This document shows positions 44,662-57,725 of a stretch of DNA of 64,000 nucleotides, piece by piece. Made by a program: the position numbers and the translations under genes. The DNA comes from Lomentospora prolificans (lineage: Eukaryota; Ascomycota; Sordariomycetes; Microascales; Microascaceae), in NCBI GenBank assembly GCA_029532625.1, contig JARFXM010000004.1, positions 3,534,001 through 3,598,000 of the forward strand, in the 5' to 3' direction. Below the pieces are notes generated by a model. It saw only the letters and a program-made list of their open reading frames with translations, made no database searches and was not told the origin of the DNA. Within the stretch, counting starts at the first letter, position 1. Each line of letters starts with the position of its first letter.

Positions 44662-45738
44662 TCAGGGGTCCCCGTGACCGATGAGGGGTGTTGATAGAGA
44701 CCAGAGTGAGTGTACTAATTCGTCGCTGGCGACTCCAAGTGCCTTTCGTAAATGGATTATGATTTCGCAGATGTTTCCTGGCCTCTTGATGGGTATGGGA
44801 GCAAATAAGTTGCCGAAATTGATAATGGCGGCCTGTGACAAGAAATTTATGATCGTGTATAAGAATATGCATAAACGGAGTCTATCGGCTCAGCCGGCTA
44901 ACCCTAACCCGAAGAGGAGAAAGTCAACACTGCCCGAGTTCGATTGTTCTTCAAGGACAACTAACTTTCTTATCGTTCTGTCACAAAAAAGATGTTTTCC
45001 CATCTACTTCGGTACGCCGTGATAGGAAAACTCGAATGTAAATATGGCATACGATAATTTCAAGTCTAGTATAAAAAGGTAATACCGATAATTCTGGTCT
45101 CCGGGGATGAAGAAAGGGCCCCGAGCTCCATTCGGAGCTAAGCTGGCAAAATCCTGGTGGCGGCGGCCCTTTGGGTGAAGAACAGAGGTCTTGACGTCGC
45201 AGTCTGTTCCCTGGAGGTTATGCGACCCTATTACCCGGGCTCAAGGAGTGCCAAATATTAAACACGACCCGATTTGGGAAGTGGTTGAGGTAAGGATACA
45301 ATAGGTGTTTACATCACACACCCATCGCGAAATCTATTTAACTGCTGTATTACTTCACATGGGAAGTTGAATCGGCTGAGGGCATGGGTTCGTCATTAGT
45401 GAACAAATTCGAGACCAGGACAACCACAAACATAAGACAGCCCTGGAAATCGAGGAGCAATAAACTCAATTTTAACATCCTACCCCTGGACGGCGGACGG
45501 AGCTTAGCACCGAACCCGCGGATCGTGTCGGGCCCGAGCCATATGAGTCACTGGATTGGTCCAATTTCCCGAAAACATAACTTTTTTTTCACCCTTCTTA
45601 GATACAGAGTACACGATGAGAACAGAAACTCTGTCCCCAACAGGCTCAGTACGACCGGCCGTCCGGTGTTAACGAAGCGGAGATGACAACGCATCGTCTC
45701 CTGCAAGTCCTCGCGGAGATGTGGTGGGGGCGAGCCGC
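44662..45738. other. intergenic, no gene seen
   Basis: About 1.1 kb. A short hairpin (AGCTCC-ATTC-GGAGCT) lies near 45125-45142. Open frames have no domain. Confidence 0.45.
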
Positions 45739-46556
45739 CTACTCATCCGGCAAATACACAATCACCTGCAACCCGCCAGAATAAGGCACAGTCGTAGTCT
45801 TGAACCCGTTTTTCGCGTCGAGGACATACCCCATAAAATCCTTGTAAAGTGCTCTGGCCATTACCGTATTATCCGCGAGGATGAGAGCTCCGCGCCTCAA
45901 CCGGGGACGGATAATCTCGAGGGTAGGCAGAGCCAGAGGCGTCCAGACTAGCAAGTGTTAAGTCAGAAAGCGGATGGAAAAGTTTGGGGAACTCGTCAAG
46001 GCGGGAACCTACTGTCGAGGAGGAGCATGTCGATCTGCTCCGGCATTCCTTCCTCAACCTTGAGAGTTTCCAGCAAATCACCAACTCGAAGCTCAATCCA
46101 AGGTTCCACTTCCTCTCCCGCTTGCTCCCAGTGCTTTCTTGCTCTCTCGGCCTTGGTAGGCTCCTTTTCCGTAGCGATGACCTTGCCCGTCACTGATTGA
46201 CCATCCGCCTTGGCACCAGCGACATTCTGGCCTACAGCTAGAGCAAGGTAAATCGTTGATACTCCGAAACTAGTTCCGGCTTCGACAATGTTCTTGGCGC
46301 TAATAGATCGGGCGAGAAGATACATGAATTGGCATTTGTCCTCTTCGAGACTGACAAACTTGTCTCGCATGTGATCATCAGCCGAAGAGCTCCATAGGTT
46401 GCCGTTGATGTAGTAGGCTATCAGGCGGGACAAATAGAAGAGGGTTTGAGAAATCGATTTCTCCTGAGCGGCCGATTCAGCGTGTAGTTTGACCAGCAGA
46501 TCGTGGACACGTTGGCTTGCCGTGACGGATTGGAGCTGGGCTGGGGTTGGGGTCAT
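45739..46556 (-). CDS. O-methyltransferase, family 3 (CCoAOMT/COMT-like)
   Basis: Two exons, 46013-46556 and 45739-45947, with a 65-bp intron; 250 residues. The SAM motif IVEAGTSFGVSTIYLALAV is typical of family 3, followed by VIATEKEPTKAERARKHWEQAG (acidic residue binding the ribose), ELRVGDLLETL, IDMLLLDIWTPLALPTLEIIRPRLRRGALILADN (metal-binding Asp and Asn) and a C-terminal strand pair (TTTVPYSGGLQVIVYL). Divalent-cation-dependent enzymes of this family methylate catechol-like hydroxyls or other small molecules. No pathway partner is evident next to it. Confidence 0.88.
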
Positions 46557-47298
46557 CTTGGGTTATACAGTGTGTGAGCGATTGATTGATAACTGGACGG
46601 TAGGACGGTCTGAACTGCTTGGGCTGGAGACGATTCGGGACCGGACGGGGTATAAATATGCCGTGCTCGGCTGGGGGAGGGGACTACCACAGGACGAGGT
46701 GACTCAAACGCATGGGCCATTGTATCAACTGATGCCGGCCGAACCGGTTCGCCGTCCTGGGCGCCTCGTCATTCACGCCCTATGCGACAAGTCTCGGCAA
46801 AAATTGTGCCACCAGGTTCGTGCAACTAAGAGGGGCTCGAAAGTTGGTCGCTACCGTAGCTCTCCCAAACTGGTAAGGCCACGTCGAGGAGAGGCCGAAA
46901 ACCTCTGATTCCTGGTAGCTCATTCCACGTTCGGCCACAAAGTCAGCATCTCCTAGGGGATGGGCTGGGTGGTATGTGGTCGCTGGCTCTGTAGAACACC
47001 GAGGCTGGCCTCAAGTCCAAGATATATTTTTTTATATACAGATATTGATTGGAGCCATGGTCAATCATGACTTTGGACACAAACTTGCGGCTATCGGGGA
47101 TGGGAGGGAGATGCTAGGCAACGAAGTAAATTTCAATGAATTTAATCATAATAACTATCATGGTCCATCATACCCAGCAGCTCTCCCTTCATAGCCTCCA
47201 AAACACCCCAAAATTCCAAACATAGGAGAAGAGCGGGTGAATATTGCCCAACTAAGAATTGTCGTAAAGTTCGCCGCTTGTAAATGTAACTACATGCT
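46557..47298. other. intergenic, no gene seen
   Basis: About 740 bp upstream of the O-methyltransferase and downstream of the amidase gene. No gene is seen. Confidence 0.45.
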
Positions 47299-50200
47299 TC
47301 AGGTCACAGCATCTGGGGTGGGAGTTTTAGCAACGCATTGAAGGGTCTGACCAGCAAGAGCTGCGTTGTCCTTATCGCCCTCAACGGAGTCATACATGAT
47401 AAGCATAGCTTGGGGAGTCGTTGGTTCCCTATTTAAAGACCAGAGTTCCGTATCTGGCGGAGGCGGAGTAATTGGCGGCACAGATGGAGACAACACACGT
47501 AATCGTGCATCCACCCACTTGTTTTGAGGCCCGGCTTGGGAAGGAGAAAAGGGCACGGTACTTTCACTCCGCGTGGGAGGGTCGCTATCAATTGTGACCG
47601 AATATTCCAAGCCATCAGACAAACCTAAGACGCTCTGGCGTACCTCTAGGGCGGAGTGAGGTCTCGTGGCAACTGAGAGAGAGAGGTCAGATTTCGTCCC
47701 AGCTTCTATGGGGCCGTTTGGTTTTCGTACTCCTGCCTGTCCTTTCGGGACGTTGAATTTGGCTGTAGCCATCTGAACGTTGGTTCTATGGCCCCTAGCC
47801 GATATTGATCTGTGTCTTCGGGGTTTAGAAGAAGGCCTATCGATTGGGTCGTGAGAGCGGGAATTTGATCGGGAGCCGTGGACTGGGCAGTTTTTGGAAG
47901 GGTATTCTTCTATTAGCCGAAACTGCGAAAGATCGGTTGATTCGGGGGCTTTAGCTGATCGTCTTCCAGAGGCTTCCCTCCCGGGCTGCTTTTTTGCGTC
48001 CGGAGTATTACTGGAGGAGGCTGCGTGCGCTCGTTCACCTTGCCTGGCACGCCTCGGCCTACCACGACTTTCATCTCTAATCTCGGCCGAAGCCGACGCG
48101 ACACCTGGCCGCCGCAGAATAGGTGAGTCGGTGGTCCTTGCAGGCGTCATATTTCTACCACGTGCGGTATCGGCACGGGAACGTGGCTGGTTTGTATTCG
48201 TCACGTCTCGCCTCAAACTTGATTCAGGAGAGCTGCGGTCATCCGATTTCTCGCTTGGCGCATGATTTTCCATTGAGGACGCTGGACTACCTGCCCGGCT
48301 CCCAGACGGGCGTTCATCTTGAACTAATTTTCTGAGGCTTCTTGCGCTAGGTGGCCTGTCAATGGTAGATTCTTTCGTTGGAGTCCCTCTAGCCAGTTGG
48401 AGTCCTTGACGAGCAACCTGGAGTCTCTTCATCTCTTCCCTTTGTAGCTTATCGAAGTCTTCGGTGAGCTGCTCGATAGTCTTTGCCTCGGGTAGAATCT
48501 CGGGAGTTTCGTCTACCTCAACGAATGTGGACAAGCGAGAGCCGAAATTTGAGCCTCGAGATGACTCGAGCTTTTGGTACGGCGCAAAGGGTCCAGAACT
48601 TCTCCCTGTATGTACAGAACTGAGGCCCGAGAAGTTTGTTGAATCTGAATGCGTGGGCGAATGCTCTGTCTTGGTTGATGCGTTGCCTATGTCCCAATTG
48701 AAATATCGGCCTTGGTCGCTCTCAACAGGCTCGGCCGACGCAATAATGACCTCTCCGCCTAGAATACGGGCGGACCCGATTGCTGGGGTGTATGCGTTTG
48801 GATGGGGGGTTGGGACGAAGTGGTGCTTGTCAAGATATCTTTGAGTCCAGGATTCGGCGGGAGGGATCGAAAATCGCGGGCGACGAGAGATCGGAGTCGG
48901 GCTGGGACCGGTTGGCGTTGGGATATTAGGGAGCATAGGCGGTTCCGTCACAGTTGAGCTGGTATCTAGAGACAGTTTGGGCGTATCTCTACTCTTCTTT
49001 TCTTGCCGGTCGTCTGAGGGAGCTGGTGCCGTTCCAGCTCTCCGTGGACTCAGAGCTCCTCGCGTCTCTGGCTTCGTATTATCGTTTCCTGGAATTACCT
49101 TCTTAGGTGGAGCCGCCACTGGAACCGGTCTCGGAGGAGCTGGCGGCGGTGGAATCGGCGTGGCTTCTTTGTGGACCCCCTCCTCGGGTTGGCTGTAAAA
49201 GGTTTTCTCATCGGTAGCGATACTATCCGGCCGATAAACGAGCTTCCCGTACGGTTCCTTATCAGTATCCACTACGAGAAGTCCCTTATCAGACCTCCCT
49301 AAAATCCCATAGACATTTACTTCCCCATCGCGGATACCCAGGATTGCACTTGTGCCCGAGTAGATGATACCATCCTCACTTCCAGTTCGATTAGCAAAGA
49401 CGACAATGACCTCGCCCTCGGACCCCTTATGGATGATAGGACCAAGTCGTGACATCCAATACATTAGGCATTCCATGTCTGGTTCTTGTGGGGAGCGGCT
49501 GAATAGTTGACTATCCTGACTGGTTGGCCACGCCAGCGAAATGATGACAAGGTTGGATTCGACTTCTAGGACATGAAACGCGAATTCGTGGGAGTTCCAG
49601 TCACTACGAAAGCGATACGGCCTGGAAAAGTTATTAGCACACTAGAAACAACCATAGAGGTTGATTGAGCGATGGCGGCCAAAGGCGGGTGGGGTTCATT
49701 TGCATACGCTATATCCATGGAGATACCGAGACTGACGTTGTTCACCCCGGCGATCTCCCCACAGTAGAAACCATCCTGGTTTTCAAGAGCCCATGTCTCA
49801 TCGATGCTGTAAAGATGTCTTTTTCGGTAGCCTCCAACCGTTTCGCCATCGGCATTCACAATAATGGCCGAGTTGTAATATTCAGGGGAGGCAGGCCATC
49901 TGTCTGAGACGTCTACCTTCTCGGGATAGCCGACAACGACGGCACAGCCGTACTTGAGCGCGACAGTGCGGGCCCAGAGACTGCTGATCCCGGATCCAGT
50001 TGGTTCAAGGTGAGGGAAAATTTCTTGTAGGGACTTGAAATAGTATCCTATTGTCAATACAAAGTTAGTATCGGCTGTCAGAAATGGACAAACCCCCCTA
50101 CTTGACGGTCATTGGGGTGCCAGGTTTTCCTCTGGACATTTCTCTCGTTACAAGAACGACTGAGAAGGACTAGCCCCAAGTTGTTCGCAGAGTATCCGTA

Positions 50201-50365
50201 GCGTCGATTCCTTCACTTACCAGAAAAGGCCAGCTCGGGTAAGACGAGCAAATCCAATCCCTCCAAATCAGCCGAATTCTCCTTGAGGAGCACGGCATCT
50301 GCTCTCGAAAGATTGTTGTTGACATCTCCCTTGACAGGAGCGAATTGCAGACAAGCTATCCTCAT
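47299..50365 (-). CDS. NTA1: NTA1-type N-terminal amidase with long disordered extension; expected nucleophile Cys is Ser
   Basis: Three exons, 50221-50365, 49708-50047 and 47299-49621; phases close to 935 residues. Residues 1-~290 are a carbon-nitrogen hydrolase domain of the NTA1 group: MRIACLQFAPVKGDV, LVLPELAFSGY (catalytic Glu), GGYRKRHLYSIDETWALE (catalytic Lys), LGISMDIAPYRF and WNSHEFAFHVLE. NTA1 deamidates N-terminal Asn and Gln in the Arg/N-degron pathway. In the family the third motif is GICMD..PY with the Cys nucleophile; here the codon is TCC, Ser. Residues ~330-935 are low-complexity Pro/Ser/Arg-rich and lack a recognised domain. The protein may be catalytically dead, or a single-base sequence error may be involved. 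Confidence 0.82.
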
Positions 50366-53300
50366 GGTCAACGCGATTCCGTCTTGCCTAATTGACAAAC
50401 GAGAAAATCACGAGGCGGCTATGGAGCGCAAGAGGGCCGTGGTATGCGTCGCCGGTAGGTTCAACGTCGCAAAGGAATCGAAATGAGACACGCTGGAACA
50501 CGAATCCGAATCGGGAAAAGAAAAAAAATTAAATAGAATAAAACAAAAGGGAAAAGATGAATAATTGAGCGGGGTGGAAACAGAAACAAAGGGGAAAAGA
50601 AGCAACAACCTGTCCGCGACTAGACACGGCTCGCCCCGAGAGATCTTTTGAGGGTTTCGTGGTGCGAGGAGATAAAAGGACACCTGGCGGGGTCAGGGCT
50701 TGGATGGGCCGGCTAAGTGTGCGAGGCCTTCCATTTATGATATGCGACAAGGAGATAAGTCGCTCGCCCTCTCCCACGCGCGTATTGTCCGACACAAATC
50801 CGACTGTTACACAATAGTGGTCAAAAGGGCATGAGGGAGGTGAGGGGAAGGGACCAGCCATAAAAGCTAGGACGCTGCTGGTGTAAGGGAGAAATCGTGG
50901 TTCGATCAAAGGCTACCCAGTCAGGGGACCAAGTTAGCTAAACCCTCCTAAAGGCTAGGTCTGGACATGTCCAGACCTACTGGGCGGTTAGCTGTACCCC
51001 ACCTTGCCTGGAAGCCTTCGAAGGCACACACAAGCCAGCATCCACATAAGCTATGTCACGGCTCCAGGTTGTCAAATCAAGTTTGGGGCTTCTCTGAAGC
51101 ACCCCTCACCAGATTCCTAGGCTCAAACCAAAGCCTCTCTCACCACAAACTTATTCGTTATTCATCAACAGCTCTTTACAATTCTATTCTCGATCAGGCT
51201 AGAAGGAACGCGGGAATTCGTGGTGCATTTTCCGGAAGGAACCTGCCCCCGAAGTCACTTTCCGCTGTGCACTGTGTGCAAGTGGTCAGGCTGATCAAAC
51301 TGGCCGAGAGTGGTCTAGTTCGTCCCGACAGCCTGGAACGCGATATTACACCCGACTTTAACGAACCAAACAGAGCAACGATTTTTGAGGGGTATCCACA
51401 AGTCGGCGCGTATCATCTGCATGAAGTGAGCAAACAATCCCTCCACCCACCTTTGGCAGAATCGGGAGGGTAAACAGCTTGGGCGGAAATGACAATAACA
51501 TCAAGGGGTAGTTGGGCGACGTTGGACGCTTGCACACGAGTACTAGAGAAGGCGCGTGTGAGAGCCAGCCCTGAGCTTCCAAGGAGTTGATGGGGATTTT
51601 GGGGGCTGTCGGACATCCTCGATGTACCTAGTCTTAGCCCCAGAAATTGCTGGCGTCGGTCCATCTGGCCTTGAGACGTACTATTAGTCAAGCACAAGTA
51701 CTTTTGTACATGGAAGATGCGAGTTCCTCATCCATCACGCCAAGACACTGGCGCTAAATGCCGTCCAGTGACTCGCTGCTGCCCGAAGAGTTCCCCTTTG
51801 CCAGCTGGCTGACCGACTTTCGACACTTTTCCCATCACAGTCACTCCAAGAAAAATGAAACACGGGCGCTTGCAATAGTCGGTCCATTTGCTGGCAATCG
51901 CCAAAATCGACGAGCCCGTCCAGTCCGAATCCACTGGAATTACTTCGAGCATCGTGTCTTTTCCTGGCCCGAAGGGCCCTAGGGTCCGCCTCTCGGCTGC
52001 GCAAAAGAATGGCTCGATCCGTTTGTACCCTTGGCAAGAGGTGGCGCTCAACCACAGATGTTGCCAGCTAACGTGACAGGCACCGACTGCGAGAATGCTG
52101 GCTCTGATTGGTACCCTAACTTAACCTTGGTGCACGTGCGCCGGACCGTAACTCTCGCTCCCCGCCTTCCCCAAAAAAGAAAAAATAAAAATAAAAAAAT
52201 AAAAAATAAAAAATAAAATAAAATAAAATAAAACCCCCCAAAAAAGTAAAAAAAAAAGTTTAGAAAAAAATAAAACCGAATTGCAAGTTTCGGCCGCATG
52301 CGCGTGACCAAGGAAAATGGCCCAGAACCCTTGTTTGTGCTGTTAGTGATGACCCGCAGGTGAGGCGAAACTGCCGTTTAGCGCTCGCTGTATGCCTTGT
52401 TTTCATCGCATATTAAGCCCATCCACTCTGATCATCAGCCCGCCAAGCCCAAAAATATGGAAGATGTTCCCCTCCCTTGCCAGCTAGCCGATTGAAGGCA
52501 GCCCACCCCTCGCCTCCATTCGTTTCAAGAGACGACGCATCTTCATGGGTTCACTGACAGGAATCGATGTGTGTGGTTGAGCGAGGCTACTTAACCCCAC
52601 CTCTGTACCTGACCGCTCCACCTCACACAAGTGATACTTCACTTCATAAACATGTCCGTATGGGGGAACAGTGACAAAAATATCCATGCTCCTTGTTACG
52701 TCACAGAGCGCGCCTAATCCTTCGGAGGCTAAGTAAACTAACCACGTGAATCATCTACGGATAGTCAATACCACACGGCTCTGCGCTAGTCTAGGTTGGT
52801 AACGTAGGACTCCAGATGCTCTTTGTTTCTCGTTTCCTCCGAACTGAGAAGAATACGCTGCGCTTGATGACGGTCCGTTTCATTTAGATTGATGATTTTC
52901 CTTCTATTTAACAATGGGGGAGGTTAATCTTCGTTCTAAACTGCTCGGTACACAAAATGTTTTGAGAGAAGCCATCTGCCCATTGGGATAAGTGTCGTTC
53001 CATCCTCCATTCTCGGATTTGACGACTCGATATTGTCTTGATAAAATTTGAGTGGGTTCTAGCTCGGCAGAATTAGTGTGGATGAGACGGTTGGACTTCC
53101 TCTAGTCCACAGACCGAGGGATAACTGAGCGTGAACATTTGCAACCCAGCCCATGTTGACGTCGATTTGAACACACTGAGGCAGTATCATGGCAGCAACC
53201 TCAAAGAAAAAGCCTCCGAAAAGTCCCGATGCCAACGAAAAGCATACGAGGACCTCATACTCAGGCTCCAAGTCTCAGCCTACCCAATATTGGCGGCCGC

Positions 53301-53615
53301 ACAGCTGCGGACAACTCCACGTGATCTTGAACTAGAACAAATTCCAAGGAGGATTAGGTCATGATATGGTTCGAATCTTTCTCATCTCATACCATACCAG
53401 CACCGCAATATTGTATCATTTGAAATAGAAACACACAACCATTCCACTGCAGATATTGGTGTACTATTAGGGTATCTAGGCTACAGAACGAGAAAAGAAA
53501 CACAGAACATATTCAGCACTTTCTGAATATCAATCAATGGGACGGCGAGCGGTCGGAGTTGAGTTGGCAACCTAAGGGAAGATGTCAAAATCGGCAGGCT
53601 TCCTTCAGCCTTTCT
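50366..53615. other. long intergenic region with A-rich tract
   Basis: About 3.25 kb. It contains the amidase promoter (T/A-rich near 50520-50560) and an A-rich tract at 52171-52274. Open frames, including 52484-52687 on the minus strand, have no domain or splice support. Confidence 0.45.
52171..52274. repeat. A-rich low-complexity tract (A-n, AAAAT units)
   Basis: Runs of A are broken by single T, G and a C6 block, with several AAAAT units in a row. This looks like slippage-expanded simple sequence or the tail of a long-lost retroelement; no element body is recognisable beside it. Confidence 0.85.
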
Positions 53616-55366
53616 TCAGGAATGCTCAGACAACTGCTTCCTTCTGAAGACGTTTCTCTCCCAGCCGTCAATATCATCGATCACGACCTCTCTAACTAAT
53701 TCATAACCTCCGATCTTGGGCAAAATGACAGCCCAGAAGAGCCAATACACGCCTCCGGCGACGATGATGCCGATTCCGACAACACAATGGATCCAGTAGG
53801 GCAAGCTCTCGTAAATGTTTTGGCCCTCCTCCGGAGGCACAAATGGAGCGACGGTAAGGTAGATGTTGCTGAGGAGAAAGAAAATTACGACAGGAAGGGT
53901 GGCGCGGATCGGGGGATTCCAGTTCCAAGACTTCCGGTTCAGGTAGAGGTGCACTAGTCCGGCGGCGACGAAGAGGTTGACAATGGCGAGAGGGTAAGAG
54001 ATGACACTGAAACACTTGGGTCAGTCACTAGGGTGGCAAAAACATTGAATATGGGCGGCTTACTTGAGAATGAAGTTGTAGGCATCACCAGGAGGAGGAG
54101 CCAGCATGATAATGACGGACACGAGCCAGTGCTCAAAGAGACCAGCGAGCGGGGCATTAAACGGCCGGTTGCTGGCCCAGAACCGGGAGAACGGCAACAC
54201 ACCCTCGCGACCAAGTTCCTGGACGAGTCTTCCTTGAGAGAAAATGACGCTCAAAACGTTTCCAAAGGCGGAGAGAGCAACGAACACGGACAAAGCGCGC
54301 TCCGCTGTGTCGCCAAACATATTTCGGAACAAGGAAGCGGCTACCAGGCGACGAGCCGCCAGGATCTCATCCTTGGGGACAGCAGCAAAGTAAGCAATAT
54401 TGACAAACATGTAGAGGATCGAGATGACGCCGACGGCTAGCGGGGCGGCGATTTTGAGCGTGCGGACGGGGTTCTTAGTCTCGCTCAGGGCATAGTTGGC
54501 GTTGCTGTATCCGATATAGCTCCATATGACATTGTACAGGGCAGTGACAACGCCATACGCGCTTCCTGTCGTACCCTCAAACGCATTGTCAAAATTGTTG
54601 GGCTTCTTATCCAGTCGCGTGTGGCCAGCGAGCGCAACCCATCCGGAAACGACGATGATGAGAATGACGATAACCTTGATCATGCCGAGGAGATTCTGGA
54701 GGCGAAGTCCCCATTTGAGGGCGAGGCCGTGGATGAGGAACGCCGTGGTGATACATGCGAGGCCAACTCCACGCTGGTTCCACCGATCAACTTCGACTTG
54801 GGCAGCATGAAGGATATACTCTCCAAAGACGACGGAGTTGCTGCTGGCCCAACCGAGGAGTACAACGTATCCGGCGTAGAGACCCGTGGTAAGGAACTTG
54901 GGCTTTCGGAAGACATATTCGAGGTAGTTCTTCTCGCCTCCGTTTCGGGGAATCGCGGTTCCGAATTCGAGATACACGGCCGTACCAGCAAAGGCAATCA
55001 ACATGCCAGCGACCCATATAAACAGAGCGAGACCAACGCTTCCAGACAAGGCCAGGATACCGCTAGGTGTCGCGAAAATACCGGTTCCGATGATACGGTT
55101 GACGATAAGGAACACAGCACTCGTCACTCCGATCTGTCGCTTGGCTTCTCGAGCTTGTTCAATATGGCCGACTAAATCTCAGAGAATAATAGTTAGCAAA
55201 ATAGTTTCCGTGGATGCACTAGTTAGCCTCTTGTCGTACCTGCATCGCTATCGTACTCCTCAGTGTGCGGGGGAGGAGTGTTTGGGTCATCCTTGTGAGC
55301 TAATAGGTCCTTTGCCGGAGAGCTAGAACCCGTATCCTTGACCTTGGGTGAGAAAAGACTAGCCAT
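53616..55366 (-). CDS. MUP1: MUP1-like high-affinity methionine permease (APC/LAT family)
   Basis: Three exons, 55240-55366, 54064-55171 and 53616-54006; 541 residues from the ATG at 55366. A ~55-residue acidic/Pro-rich cytosolic N terminus precedes twelve spans. Helix 1 has the APC substrate-site motif NRIIGTGIFATPSGIL. Other marks are YLEFGTAIPRNGGEKNYLEYVFRKP, the helix-6 region YNVIWSYIGYSNANYALSETKNPVRT and ISYPLAIVNLF. The GGEKNYLE and WSYIGYSNANY wording is that of fungal methionine permeases (MUP1/MUP3). It should import methionine, and possibly cysteine, at the plasma membrane. The N-terminal tail is the usual target of arrestin-directed ubiquitination. Confidence 0.9.
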
Positions 55367-57725
55367 TTCCGGGACTAGAGAGGGCACAGGAGGAAACTCC
55401 CTGACAAAGCTTTCCCCGATGCCGAAGTGTTGTGAAAGCAGATCAAGCAACAACACGAACGGTTGTTTATTACAGCTTATGGCTCCGAAAAGAAAGCCAA
55501 AATAAAAAGAGCGGCCCGATCGCTTTTAATACCAAGTCCCTGATCTGCCACCCGTAAAAGCTCGTAAAGCTAACGGGTGCGGCCGACAGATTTTTTTTTT
55601 TTTGGTAGGAGGCGAACTTTTGCAATGCCAAGGGCCCGCAGGCTTGTCGACTAATACACCGAGAGCATAGACACCAGGCACCCCATACGACCGCGAAAGC
55701 ACCTCTTCTAGCGGCTTTCGATGGCGTGGGCTACGAATTTGCTGGAGCGGAGGGCCCGCTTTTGGACGACTAGGCCGATGACGCCATTTGATGCGATGGC
55801 GACATATCCAGTCAAAATTTTGCACTGGGGCGACTCAAGCTCGTCCCAGCCATATCTTCAAAATTCAATAATAAGCAGTCATCCCACGCTCTCGGGTCCC
55901 AGGCCTGGAAGGGTAAGCGTTTAAGACCTGCTGTGAGCTCACCTGCCCCTTCGGGCTTGAACCCACGTCGCCAGATCGACTGCGACCGGGTGGTCGACGG
56001 ACATTGACAGACAGAGATGGCACCATCGGTACTATTCACGCACTCTTACGCCATAGCTGGCCACAGGACCAAGTGATCCGTTCTTTCAAAGTCCCATGAG
56101 CCTCGGAGCAAGTTGGGAGGCTGGAGACTATGTGATATACCAACTTCTGGTTCCCGGGGCGTTTGGTGAAGGTGCCAGCAACAAGTCAAATTTATTGCGC
56201 GAAGCTAAAAACCTTAAAATGCCAAGGCAGAGCCCCTTCCTAAGCCAAGTTAGGTAAGCCCGCTCCGGCTCCGACATGTTTCCGTCCCTAGCCTTGGCAC
56301 TGGATCGTGTCACGGATTGCGTATCCGCACACTCAAAAACTCGTGGGGTTTCTTTCGCCCGCATGGTTTTGGGGTTCATGCACGAATGCTTTCCTAGCAT
56401 TTTCGTTTACGCTTCTTTAACAGTTTGGCAGCAGCAGGGTTCGCATGTGAATATGAGGGAGAGCGTGGATACCGCGCTTGGGCTCTATAAAACTGTGCCT
56501 ACTCCTGTCGAAGCTTGGCGGATCCTAAGATCTGATGATGCGACGACAGCGGGATGTTGCGTGCTAGCAAAGACGCCACATAAATAATTATACGAACTAA
56601 GGACAACGTCAGACTGGACTATTAGACGGAGATACCATTTCCACTGACCATGTTGTGTCAAATCTGCGTTATCCCGAAGAACTTTTGTAGCTTTCTTCCT
56701 CCTCCACCTGATATTACGTTGTTTTCATATTATTCCATCAAATCCATCCAACGTGGAGCTAGTTTAAAACGAGATGTCGAAAGACTATAGATCATGTCCA
56801 TTACCAGTATAAGATATTGGTAAGAATGCAAATTATTCAATGAACTGGTGGCTAGCCATAGGTAGTTATTGATTCTCCACGAGAGGAGGTAATGAAGGTT
56901 CTTGGAGCAATTGATAGTCCATCGTTACTTGCCATGGGTTCTAGCAGCGCCGAGAAAATATCGGTCATGTAGTTTTGAAATTTACACAATTACAGGACGC
57001 CCATGTCCAAAGATGTCCACTTATGCAGTCATACTTCGGTTTCTTGCCTTGGAGAACTTTGTCTTCGCCTGCCTAGCGCCACCTCAGAGCAGGTGGCAGG
57101 CTAATAACAACTTAGTGGACACTACTTATATTCAGAAAGACAGCCGCTGTAATGAATGAGCTGAGTATTTAAGTACTCTTGTTGTTCGAGATTTTAGACC
57201 AGTGAAACAATGTGCTGTACTGTTGGCATTCAAGTCCGTATCGTTCCTCTTTTGACCTCAACAATGGCCATGGTGGCTCTCCTCACCACGCCGAGCTAAT
57301 ACATCATGGGTACCCGGACAATGCTCGGCTGCATTGCCCCAAAACTCTATAAATCCTATGGATGGCCGGTCGATTACTGATTCGGCGTCTGCTACACTAT
57401 GGAGGCCATAAGGTATTACAATTCTTAGTAGCTACGGAAGGATTCATGAACCCACCCATTGTCCCATTTCATGGGTGGTCATAGATGTGTACCGAAACAT
57501 GATTTCGACGATCTAGGTACGGATTTAGGACAGCCAACTTGGCAGCCAGTTCATTCAAGGAGTGGGACCGGGAAAATTGTATGCATCGTGTATTCAGCTC
57601 GAACCAAGGAATGCTAGTCAGTTCCGGATGTGGCTTCCAGGCATCTGAGGCATTTGTTGCGACGAGACCTGACCAGAGATTCGAGGCAGTTTTGAGCTTG
57701 GCTCAAGGCGGGAAGGGAAGCTCCC
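55367..57725. other. gene-poor interval
   Basis: About 2.4 kb upstream of the permease. A poly-A/T run lies near 55591-55602. A group of short hairpins at 55948-55998 looks tRNA-like but does not fold into a proper cloverleaf. No gene is supported. Confidence 0.45.

Noticed and set aside
50967..51473. 168-residue plus-strand frame in the interval after the amidase
   Set aside because: No recognisable domain or signal and no consistent splicing; treated as chance.
52171..52274. A-rich tract as the poly-A tail of a retroelement
   Set aside because: No reverse transcriptase, target-site duplication or element body can be seen on either side.
55948..55998. tRNA-like series of short hairpins with GGGTTCAAGCCC on the minus strand
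   Set aside because: The arms have wrong loop sizes, no acceptor stem pairs, and no A-box sits at the right distance; likely chance.
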